From positions 1-6,096 of the forward strand of contig JAHEXO010000151.1 of the NCBI GenBank assembly GCA_023252065.1: DNA of 6,096 nt. The letters run 5' to 3'. The DNA is from Nocardioides sp. (GTDB lineage Bacteria > Actinomycetota > Actinomycetes > Propionibacteriales > Nocardioidaceae). The notes under the pieces are model-generated. The model was given only the letters and a program-made list of their open reading frames with translations, was not told the origin of the DNA and did no database searches. Shown one piece after another: positions 1 through 5,064 of the stretch; position 1 is the first letter of the stretch; each line of letters opens with the position of its first letter. A program made the translations under genes and the position numbers.

Positions 1-1
1 G

Positions 2-25
2 CTGTACGACGAGGTCGACGCATGA
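2..25 (+). CDS. C-terminal end of an upstream gene (partial)
   Basis: Reading in the frame that starts at base 2 gives LYDEVDA followed by TGA at 23-25. This stop overlaps the ATG of the next gene in an ATGA arrangement, which is typical of co-translated actinobacterial operon partners. Only seven residues are visible, so the product cannot be named. In related genomes CitE-like genes often sit next to acyl-CoA metabolism genes (acyl-CoA dehydrogenases, MaoC-type dehydratases), but that is background knowledge and nothing here shows it. Confidence 0.55.
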   Translation: MYDEVDA

Positions 26-909
26 GCGAGACGTTCCGCCCGCGGCGCTCGGTGCTCTACATGCCCGCCTCCAACGAGCGCGCGCTCGAGAAGGCGCGGT
101 CGATCCCCTGCGACGGTCTGATCCTCGACCTCGAGGACGCCGTCGCCCCCGACGCCAAGCCCGCCGCCCGCGACGCGGCGTGTGCTGCCGCCGCCTCCGG
201 TGCCTACGGCGACCGCGAGGTCACGATCCGGGTCAACGGCGCCGACACCGAGTGGCACCGCGACGACCTACGCGCCGCGTGTGCGGCCGGCCCGCACGCG
301 ATCGTCGTACCGAAGGTCGACAGCGCCGACGCGGTCCGCGCCCTCGTCGAGGCCATGGCGACCCACGACGCGCCCCGCCACACCATGCTCTGGGCGATGG
401 TGGAGACCCCGGTCGCGATGCTGCACTGCGAGGAGATCGCGTCCGCGAGCGAGCGGCTCACGGTGCTGGTGATGGGCACCAACGACCTCGCCAAGGAGCT
501 CTACGCCGAGCACGTGCCCCGTCGCGGGCCGCTGCTGACCGGGCTCGGCCTGGCGCTGTTGGCAGCCAGGGCGACCGGGAAGGCGATCCTGGACGGTGTC
601 TACAACGACGTCCAGGACGTCGACGGCTTTCTGGCCGAGTGCCGGCAGGGCCGGGAGATGGGGTTCGACGGCAAGACCCTGGTCCATCCGGGCCAGGTCG
701 CGGGCGCCAACGCGGCGTTCGCTCCGAGCGAGCAGGCCGTCGAGGACGCGCGCGGCATCGTGCAGGCCTGGGAGGACGGGCGCGGGTCGGGCGTCGTGAC
801 CTACCGTGGGCGGATGGTGGAGAACCTCCACGTCGAGACCGCCCGGCGGACGCTGGCCCTGCACGCGGCCGTGACCGAACGGGAGTCGGCCATGGAGCCC
901 GGGGTCTGA
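22..909 (+). CDS. HpcH/HpaI aldolase / citrate lyase beta-like (CitE-like) protein
   Basis: This 295-residue protein matches the usual length of CitE-like TIM-barrel lyases, which cleave or form C-C bonds in acyl-CoA thioesters (malyl-CoA, methylmalyl-CoA, citramalyl-CoA) in the cytoplasm with Mg2+. Family motifs appear in order: RSVLYMPASN near residue 9, DLEDAV at 36-41, RVNG at 70-73 with the conserved substrate-binding Arg, PKV at 97-99, METP-like VETP with Glu128, GTNDL with Asp155 (Glu and Asp are the family's Mg2+ ligands), and GFDGKTLVHPGQV at 213-225. The start is supported by GAGG at 11-14, seven bases before the ATG, and by the ATGA overlap with the upstream stop. Translational coupling to that upstream gene is therefore likely. 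The exact substrate cannot be read from the sequence: L-malyl-CoA or beta-methylmalyl-CoA lyase, citramalyl-CoA lyase and malyl-CoA thioesterase are all possible. The fold assignment is secure; the reaction is inference. Confidence 0.93.
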   Translation: MSETFRPRRSVLYMPASNERALEKARSIPCDGLILDLEDAVAPDAKPAARDAACAAAASGAYGDREVTIRVNGADTEWHRDDLRAACAAGPHAIVVPKVDSADAVRALVEAMATHDAPRHTMLWAMVETPVAMLHCEEIASASERLTVLVMGTNDLAKELYAEHVPRRGPLLTGLGLALLAARATGKAILDGVYNDVQDVDGFLAECRQGREMGFDGKTLVHPGQVAGANAAFAPSEQAVEDARGIVQAWEDGRGSGVVTYRGRMVENLHVETARRTLALHAAVTERESAMEPGV

Positions 910-940
910 CTGCCCGACCCGCCCCACCGGGCCGGGCAGT
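909..940. terminator. Hairpin terminator between convergent genes
   Basis: Thirteen-base arms at 909-921 and 928-940 pair with one mismatch (position 917) around a six-base loop. The left arm begins on the last base of the CitE-like stop codon. On the + strand the stem is followed by CTTCT, a weak U-rich tail. There is no T tract on the - strand side, but the stem is palindromic enough to slow or stop transcription arriving from the convergent gene that ends at 964. It is best read as the terminator of the CitE-like transcript, possibly acting in both directions. Confidence 0.75.
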
Positions 941-963
941 CTTCTGACCCTCTCCCGGTCAGC

Positions 964-1791
964 TCAGGGGTGACTGCGCGCCGTCGAGTGACTGTTGGGC
1001 GCGGCAGGATGGCTCGGCGGGACCGGGTGGCTCGTCGAGCTCGGGTGGGACGGTGTCGGGTGGCTCGGCTTGGCCGGGTGGCTCGGCTTGGCCGGGTGGC
1101 TCGGCTTGGCCGGGTGCGTCGGATGCGTCGGCGTCGCAGCCTGGGTCGGCTTGGCCGGGTGCGTCGGGTGGGCCGGGTGCGGCGGCGCGGCACTGTCCCC
1201 GCCGGGCCTCGGCAGCGCCGCGCAGAAGGTGGCGACCTGGTCGGCCCCGCCGGCCGCCTGCGCCAGGGCGACGAAGGCAGGGCTCTGGAGAGCGTGCCCG
1301 TGGGTGTCCTTGGAGCCAGCCTGGTAGGCCCGGCACAGGCCCCACATGGCGTGCGCGTCAGGACTGCCGCCGGCACTCTCCGACGGGTCGTCCGTCGGCA
1401 CGGAGTGCGAGGGGTGAGTCGGGTGCGTGGGCAGCGGGTGGTCGGCCGTGCTCGCGGCCGAGGCCGAGCCGGGCGCCTTCGACCAGGGCGCGTGGCCCGT
1501 GGCGGCGAACGCGGCACCGGTGGACAGCAAGGCGACGGCCGCTGCGCTGGCCAGTGCTGCCTTGAGGCCCGTACGGGCGGCTCGTGGGCTCATCTCGTTG
1601 CTCCTGATCGAGGGCGGGACGAGACGAGCACGGTGGAACTCGGCAAGAGCGTGGTCCTCGCGGGCCAGCTCTCGGGGTGAGGCGGGTGCGCGCAGGGAGT
1701 CCAGGACTCGGTCGACCCGGGGGGAGGGCGCAGGACCAGACGTCGGTACCCGCCGACCGCGTGCCAGGACTTCTCGCAACCACATGCTCAT
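964..1791 (-). CDS. Single-pass membrane protein with His-Pro-rich exterior, putative anti-sigma-type partner of the adjacent ECF sigma factor
   Basis: The protein has 275 residues. The N-terminal 66 residues are hydrophilic and contain VLDSLRAPASPRELAREDHALAEF (about 29-52), a segment resembling the N-terminal part of proteins encoded right after ECF sigma genes in actinobacteria. One hydrophobic stretch (about 76-97, Ala/Leu/Val) is the only membrane segment and predicts a cytoplasmic N-terminus. Outside lie a short His/Pro/Ser-rich linker, a compact segment with two cysteines (Cys153 and Cys190, with LCRAY, SPAF and AAGGAD between or near them), and a tail of repeated HP, HPAKPS and HPTHP units. 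Residues 118-275 hold 20 histidines, 15 of them in HP pairs. No HxxxCxxC zinc-anti-sigma motif is present. The ATG overlaps the sigma-factor stop by ATGA and follows AAGGGG after four bases. Met67 is an alternative start but would remove the conserved N-terminus. Membrane topology is well supported; sigma control is inferred from position. Confidence 0.8.
   Translation of the reverse strand: MSMWLREVLARGRRVPTSGPAPSPRVDRVLDSLRAPASPRELAREDHALAEFHRARLVPPSIRSNEMSPRAARTGLKAALASAAAVALLSTGAAFAATGHAPWSKAPGSASAASTADHPLPTHPTHPSHSVPTDDPSESAGGSPDAHAMWGLCRAYQAGSKDTHGHALQSPAFVALAQAAGGADQVATFCAALPRPGGDSAAPPHPAHPTHPAKPTQAATPTHPTHPAKPSHPAKPSHPAKPSHPTPSHPSSTSHPVPPSHPAAPNSHSTARSHP
1061..1114. repeat. Three perfect 18-base tandem copies coding for HPAKPS-type units
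   Basis: The unit TGGCTCGGCTTGGCCGGG occurs at 1061-1078, 1079-1096 and 1097-1114 without a mismatch. A 14-base partial copy lies at 1146-1159. Because the unit is a multiple of three, copy-number change keeps the frame, adding or removing six residues (Pro-Ala-Lys-Pro-Ser-His) in the exterior tail of the membrane protein encoded on the - strand. Perfect identity of the copies suggests recent slippage or unequal recombination. The flanking DNA holds further degenerate GGGTG/CGGGT repeats encoding the other HP units. Confidence 0.9.
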
Positions 1792-2402
1792 CTCACCCCT
1801 TCAGCGCCGCGGGGCGAGAAAATGTCACGGCGACGCCACACCCGCTCGTCGGGAGCGTCCAGGCGGCGGGCCAGGTTGCGCAGCCCGCGCTGGGCCGCGG
1901 AGCGGACGGCGCCCGGTCGCTTGCCGAGCACCTCGCCCGCGGACTTGGCATCCAGGCCCATCACGACCCGGAGCATCAGCGCCTCGGCCTGGTCCTGGGG
2001 CAGCTCCCGCAACAGGGCCAGGGCGTAGCCGGTGCCGAGGGCGTCCTCGATGCGCACCTCGAGGTCGACGGCGTCCGGCCGGTCGAGGTCGGTGAGGTCG
2101 GTGACGACGCGTGGCCGTCGCGAACGCTGGCGCAACAGGTCGAGCGCCCGGTGCCGCCCGATCGTGGTGATCCAGGCGCGGAACCCGTCCGCGCCGCCGC
2201 CCCGGAACCGCCCGAGATCGCGACTGGCCTGCGCCCAGGTCTCGGAGGCGACGTCCTCGGCGTCGGTCGGCCCGACGAGCACCTCGAGGTAGCGCAGGAG
2301 GGTCGGCTGCACGGCCCGGTAGACCTGCCGGAACGCGTCGCCGTCGCCGTCGCACATGCGCGCGACGGCGTCGTCCAGAGCTCCCGGGTCGGACACGCCC
2401 AC
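1788..2402 (-). CDS. ECF-type RNA polymerase sigma factor (sigma-70 family)
   Basis: With the GTG at 2402 the protein is 204 residues long, normal for a group 4 (ECF) sigma factor. It directs RNA polymerase to a specific promoter set. Region 2 spans about 24-93: AFRQVYRAVQPTLLRYL, then DAEDVASETWAQA with the acidic DAED signature, then FRAWITTIGRHRALDLLRQR, the promoter -10 recognition helix region. Region 4 spans about 118-182 and includes LRELPQDQAEALMLRVVMGLDAKSAGEVLG and the helix-turn-helix end GAVRSAAQRGLRNLARRL. No ATG lies in frame before region 2. GTG at 2402 has AGGG eleven bases upstream, and GTG at 2396 is the other candidate (202 residues). The open frame continues upstream of the GTG into the kinase gene, but that part is only its shadow. 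The gene lies 34 bases after the kinase stop and overlaps the membrane-protein gene by ATGA, the usual layout of a sigma factor and its membrane partner. The promoters it controls cannot be predicted from here. Confidence 0.92.
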   Translation of the reverse strand: MGVSDPGALDDAVARMCDGDGDAFRQVYRAVQPTLLRYLEVLVGPTDAEDVASETWAQASRDLGRFRGGGADGFRAWITTIGRHRALDLLRQRSRRPRVVTDLTDLDRPDAVDLEVRIEDALGTGYALALLRELPQDQAEALMLRVVMGLDAKSAGEVLGKRPGAVRSAAQRGLRNLARRLDAPDERVWRRRDIFSPRGAEGVR

Positions 2403-2436
2403 ATGCTGACACGCCCTGGCCGGGAGACGGTGCCGT

Positions 2437-3099
2437 TCACCTGATCGCAGGAGCGTCGGAATCGGTGTTGTCGACGACGACGTCGGCCCGCTCCGACGGC
2501 CGGCAGCGGTCTCGGTAGAGCCGCTGAGCTTCGAGATAGCGGCGCTGGTCGGGGTGGTCGGGGTCGTCCGGTACGCCGTCCCGGGAGGCCATCCGGGCGA
2601 CCCGCACGGCGTCGTCGGCGTGCACGTAGACCACCAGGTCCCAGGCGTCGACGAGCTCGGGCCGCTGCGCGAAGACCCCGTCGACGACCAGGACCCCGTC
2701 CGCCGGTACGACGTCTGGCGGGTCGTCGACGTAGGCGTCGGTGGCGAGGTCGTGCCGGCGCCGGCGGTAGGGCGTGCCCGGGCCGCACCGCCACGGGTCG
2801 AGCAGCTCACGCCGTAGGGCGTCGAGGTCGAAGGTGCGGGCCCACACCGTGGCCGCCGTACGGCCGAGGGCGTGGCGATAGGCGCGCGGGTGGTGGAAGT
2901 CGTCGATCGAGGCGCGGACCGCACCCGGCACCAGCACGGCGAGCTCGTCGGCGAGAGTCGTCTTGCCCGCTCCGTCGCCACCGTCGATGGCGACGACCGC
3001 GGGCCGGTCGAGCGCCGAGACGCGTGAGGCCAGCTCGCTGAGGAGGGTGTCGCGGCTTACGACGCCGCCTCGTCGTCGTCGGCCCCGCGGCGCCGCCAC
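2437..3099 (-). CDS. Uridine-kinase-like P-loop nucleoside kinase
   Basis: The protein belongs to the P-loop kinase superfamily and resembles the short actinobacterial uridine-kinase-like proteins. A Walker A motif is clear at residues 40-47 (GGDGAGKT, preceded by AID). SIDDFHHP (64-71) carries the Asp-Asp-Phe of the substrate side. LVVDGVFAQRPEL and WDLVVYVHADD fit the central strands of the family. The C-terminal RRYLEAQRLYRDRCRPSERADVVVDNTD is also typical. The expected reaction is ATP-dependent phosphorylation of a nucleoside or related small molecule in the cytoplasm; the true substrate is unknown. The start is awkward: between the GTG at 3099 and the P-loop there is no ATG, GTG or TTG in frame, so GTG 3099 is the nearest standard start. 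It gives 220 residues, a 43-base overlap with the peptidase gene, and an Arg-rich leader (residues 5-10) that mirrors the peptidase's acidic tail in another frame. There is no good ribosome site. Family identity is firm; the N-terminus is not. Confidence 0.85.
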   Translation of the reverse strand: MAAPRGRRRRGGVVSRDTLLSELASRVSALDRPAVVAIDGGDGAGKTTLADELAVLVPGAVRASIDDFHHPRAYRHALGRTAATVWARTFDLDALRRELLDPWRCGPGTPYRRRRHDLATDAYVDDPPDVVPADGVLVVDGVFAQRPELVDAWDLVVYVHADDAVRVARMASRDGVPDDPDHPDQRRYLEAQRLYRDRCRPSERADVVVDNTDSDAPAIR

Positions 3100-4103
3100 T
3101 GCTCGTCGACCCAGCCCTTGGCGGTGCCGAGCCAGCCCGCGGTGTCGTGGAGCAGGCGGCCGAGGGTGTCCTGGGTGTCGCGGAAGGCCTGGCTGTAGCT
3201 GGCCGCCGCCTCCTGCGCCGCCTCGCTGAGCGGGGCGTCGGCGTCGCCGTCGCGGGTCGGGTAGGTGCCCGACAGGATCGCCGTGTAGGCCCCGGAGTCG
3301 ACCCAGCGCCGCAGCTCGCTGGCCCGCGAGACGGGCATCGGATGCGTACGCCGCTCGATCAGCAGCACCTTGAGCACCGAGTCGCGCAGGTCGGTCGTGG
3401 CGTCGAACTCGGCGCCCTGCGCGAAGAAGGACGCCTGGTCGAGGTCGTCGAGGTGGCCCCCGCTGGCCATCTTCATCAGCGCGCGGTAGGCGGTGGCGGG
3501 GTCCTGGGTGCCGAGCAGCCCGGCCCGGTCGGCCGACAGCTCGGACTTGCGGGCCCACTCGTAGAGCGCCGCCATGATCATCCGGTAGCCGAGGCCACCG
3601 AAGGGGATGGCGTTCCAGAGGCCGCTCAGGATCAGCATCCGGTTGAGGATCGTGCGGTAGACCGCGTGGCCGCTGAGCGCGTGCCCGAGCTCGTGGGCCA
3701 GCACCCAGCGCAGCTCCTCCTCGTCCATCACGTCGACCATGCCGGAGTTGACCAGGATGATCGGCTTGTCCATCCCGATCGTCATCGCGTTGATGAACGG
3801 GTCGGCGGTCACGAAGAGCTCGGGGACCTCCGGGGCGTCGAGCGTGGTGCAGGCGTCGTTGAGCGCCCGGGCCAGCGCCGGGAACTGCCGCTCGTCGACC
3901 CGGATGGCCGAGCCGAGGAAGAGCAGCCGCACGGCGCGCTCGTTGATCAGGCCCGACATCAGCTTCACGACCGTGTCGAAGCCCTTGAGCTTGCGCAGCG
4001 CGACCAGGGCACCGCGGTCGGCCGGATGCTCCCAGGCGCGCGAGCTGATGGTGCGAAGGGTGACCCGAGAGCGCACGGGTCGGGACTCAGAGGACTCCGA
4101 CAT
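3057..4103 (-). CDS. M48-family zinc metallopeptidase
   Basis: From the ATG at 4103 this gives 348 residues. The zinc site is complete: HELGH at 137-141 (two His ligands and the catalytic Glu138) and, about 47 residues on, SELSADRAG with Glu188 as the third ligand, the arrangement of M48 (HtpX/Ste24-like) peptidases. Other family marks are ELFVTADPFINAMTIGMDKPIILVNSGMVDVMDEEELRWVLAHE before the site. There is no signal peptide and no convincing N-terminal membrane helix; the stretch at about 152-181 is only moderately hydrophobic, so membrane attachment is uncertain. The role is probably turnover of proteins, as in HtpX-type quality control, but the substrates are unknown. A GTG at 4139 would add 12 residues, but it falls inside a perfect 27-base inverted repeat. 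The ATG at 4103 is preferred because the conserved-looking protein begins there; its ribosome site is weak. The kinase gene follows with a 43-base overlap, so the two are likely co-transcribed. Confidence 0.92.
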   Translation of the reverse strand: MSESSESRPVRSRVTLRTISSRAWEHPADRGALVALRKLKGFDTVVKLMSGLINERAVRLLFLGSAIRVDERQFPALARALNDACTTLDAPEVPELFVTADPFINAMTIGMDKPIILVNSGMVDVMDEEELRWVLAHELGHALSGHAVYRTILNRMLILSGLWNAIPFGGLGYRMIMAALYEWARKSELSADRAGLLGTQDPATAYRALMKMASGGHLDDLDQASFFAQGAEFDATTDLRDSVLKVLLIERRTHPMPVSRASELRRWVDSGAYTAILSGTYPTRDGDADAPLSEAAQEAAASYSQAFRDTQDTLGRLLHDTAGWLGTAKGWVDEQWRRRGADDDEAAS

Positions 4104-4104
4104 G

Positions 4105-4119
4105 GGTGCAGTCTGCACC
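4105..4119. promoter_or_regulatory. 15-base palindrome directly before the peptidase start codon
   Basis: GGTGCAG at 4105-4111 and CTGCACC at 4113-4119 are exact reverse complements around one base. The element ends one base before the preferred ATG of the M48 gene. Its position suits an operator for a dimeric regulator or an RNA hairpin that hides the start site. No known regulator is recognised. Confidence 0.55.
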
Positions 4120-4129
4120 TGGGCGAGGA

Positions 4130-4156
4130 CATTCCGCACCGTCTCGGTGCGGAATG
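4130..4156. promoter_or_regulatory. Perfect 11-base inverted repeat with 5-base spacer (operator or terminator-like hairpin)
   Basis: CATTCCGCACC at 4130-4140 and GGTGCGGAATG at 4146-4156 are exact reverse complements around GTCTC. The element lies between the ABC-ATPase stop (4194) and the M48 start (4103). There is no T tract after it on either strand. It could therefore be a regulator-binding site for the peptidase operon or a tail-less hairpin ending the ABC transcript. Its arms share GGTGC with the neighbouring 15-base palindrome, though the two are otherwise different. Confidence 0.65.
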
Positions 4157-4193
4157 GCCGCAGGGAGCGGCAAAAGGAGCTCGAGACCGACCT

Positions 4194-4841
4194 CTAACCC
4201 GCGACCAGCCGCCCCTCCTCGAGGCGTACGACGCGTCCGGGCAGGGCGGCGAGGTCCTCCGAGCCGCTGAGCACGCACAGCGTCGTGGTGCCGAACGCCT
4301 GCTGGGCCGCGACCAGCTGGGCCGCGAGCTCGGCCCGGACGCCGGGTTCGAGGTTGGCCAGTGGCTCGTCCATCAGCAGCAGGTCGGGGCGCCGGACCAC
4401 GGACCGCGCCAGAACGACCCGCATCCGCTCGCTCGTGCTCAGCGCTGACGCCGGCCGCCTGGTGAGCTCGCCCAGACCCAGCAGGCCGACCACCTCGTCC
4501 ACGAGCCGGGCCACCTCCTTGGGCTTGCGGGACCCGCGCCGCAGTGGCAGCGAGATGTTCTCGCGGACGCTGAGGTGGGGGTAGATCGCGTAGTTCTGGA
4601 AGACCAGGGCCACGTCGGCGGCGTCGGGACCCGTGTCCTCGCCGTCGCCGACCAGCACCCGGCCCCTGTCCGGCAGCTCGAGCCCAGCCGCCAGGCGCAG
4701 CAGCGTGGTCCGGCCCGACTCGGGAGGACCGGAGACCAGCACCACCTCTCCGTCGGCGACGTCGAGGTCGACGTCGGCGACGGCCGGTGTCGTCGCGTGC
4801 GGGTAGTGCCGGGTGACCCCGTCGAGCAGCAGTCGTGCCAT
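4194..4841 (-). CDS. Degenerate ABC-type ATPase domain (sugar-importer MalK/UgpC-like, no TOBE domain)
   Basis: This 215-residue protein is a single ABC nucleotide-binding domain. It most resembles the ATPases of CUT1 sugar importers: A-loop Tyr13, Q-loop VFQNYAIYPHLSVRENI (80-96), and Walker B LLLMDEPLANLEP (154-166) with Asp158 and Glu159. Three ATP-handling elements are altered. Walker A reads GPPESGRTT (38-46), with Arg44 where Lys is normal. The signature reads LSTSERMR (134-141) instead of LSGGQ. The H-loop reads CVLSGSEDLAAL (189-200), with Ser/Gly where His is expected. The C-terminal TOBE regulatory domain of about 140 residues found in MalK-like proteins is absent; the gene ends soon after the fold. 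The start is well supported by AAGGAGG nine bases before the ATG. No permease or binding-protein gene adjoins it here. It may bind nucleotide without normal turnover and act as a regulator or an accessory subunit of a distant transporter. Fold assignment is secure; function is unknown. Confidence 0.88.
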   Translation of the reverse strand: MARLLLDGVTRHYPHATTPAVADVDLDVADGEVVLVSGPPESGRTTLLRLAAGLELPDRGRVLVGDGEDTGPDAADVALVFQNYAIYPHLSVRENISLPLRRGSRKPKEVARLVDEVVGLLGLGELTRRPASALSTSERMRVVLARSVVRRPDLLLMDEPLANLEPGVRAELAAQLVAAQQAFGTTTLCVLSGSEDLAALPGRVVRLEEGRLVAG

Positions 4842-4860
4842 GTCGTGCTTCCTCCTTCAC

Positions 4861-4878
4861 GGGGCCTCTACCGGCCCC
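4861..4878. promoter_or_regulatory. Short GC hairpin just upstream of the ABC-ATPase ribosome site
   Basis: GGGGCC at 4861-4866 pairs exactly with GGCCCC at 4873-4878 across a six-base loop. On the - strand transcript it would fold three bases before the AAGGAGG ribosome-binding site at 4851-4857. It could modulate translation of the ABC gene, but six-base GC stems are common in DNA this rich in G+C. Confidence 0.35.
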
Positions 4879-4969
4879 GCCGGCCCCCGGCTCGCTGTTG
4901 GCCGCGTCACACCCGAGCGGTGTTTCACGCTCAGGAATTGGATCGTTCACATTCTCTTGGCGCTGACCT

Positions 4970-4997
4970 GTGTACCCCGTTCGAGGACCGGGTACAC
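4970..4997. promoter_or_regulatory. 8-base inverted repeat upstream of the glycosyltransferase gene
   Basis: GTGTACCC at 4970-4977 and GGGTACAC at 4990-4997 are exact reverse complements with a 12-base spacer. The outer flanks ACCTG (4966-4970) and CAGGT (5000-5004) extend the symmetry with a small bulge on the right arm. It could be an operator or a leader hairpin for the glycosyltransferase gene. The palindrome GTAC in each arm weakens the case, because it makes chance symmetry more likely. Confidence 0.5.
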
Positions 4998-5064
4998 AAC
5001 AGGTTCGGTGTCCGCCAACGGGGTTCGGGCATCTTCCCCGTCCCCGTCCGAGAGATCTCTGCTG

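Larger units (their letters stand above)
4842..5064. promoter_or_regulatory. Divergent intergenic region between ABC ATPase and glycosyltransferase genes
   Basis: This 223-base stretch should contain the promoters of both flanking genes, which point away from each other. No convincing -35/-10 pair was found on either strand. Part of the region (about 4920-5010) is noticeably less G+C-rich than its surroundings, as expected of promoter DNA. It also carries inverted repeats at 4861-4878, 4970-4997 and 5018-5041 (ACGGGG/CCCCGT, 12-base loop), plus the ten-base palindrome AGAGATCTCT at 5051-5060. No known riboswitch was recognised, and no protein-coding gene was found in it. Confidence 0.6.

Noticed and set aside
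1061..1159. CRISPR-like short repeats
   Set aside because: The copies are directly adjacent with no spacers and lie in frame within a coding sequence, so they are a protein repeat.
970..1680. + strand open frames across the His-Pro-rich gene, including a repetitive Ser-Gly-Gly-Ala-Trp-Pro reading
   Set aside because: The repeats are the 18-base tandem units read on the wrong strand. The - strand frame has an ATGA overlap, a ribosome site, a membrane helix and a conserved-looking cysteine segment.
2403..2981. Apparent N-terminal extension of the sigma factor, giving a 397-residue fusion
   Set aside because: The frame stays open through the kinase gene only as a shadow. The extension is Ser/Thr/Pro/Arg low complexity, and sigma region 2 starts just after the GTG at 2402.
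4130..4156. Classical Rho-independent terminator for the ABC gene
   Set aside because: The stem is strong, but no T-rich tract follows it on either strand. It is kept as an operator or tail-less hairpin candidate.
3147..4448. Long + strand open frame (433 codons) across the peptidase gene
   Set aside because: It is antisense to the M48 gene, whose HELGH site and family motifs are unmistakable. Its product is low-complexity and rich in Arg, Gly, Val and His, as expected from the complement of G+C-rich coding DNA.
4938..4951. Possible LacI-family operator (TGTGAACGATCCAA on the - strand) before the ABC gene
   Set aside because: One half resembles sites seen before sugar ABC genes, but only 8 of 14 positions are symmetric, and no regulator gene is nearby.
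4920..5064. Possible cyclic dinucleotide riboswitch in front of the glycosyltransferase
   Set aside because: The region has several stems, but none of the conserved bases of the c-di-GMP or c-di-AMP riboswitches that I could recall were recognised.
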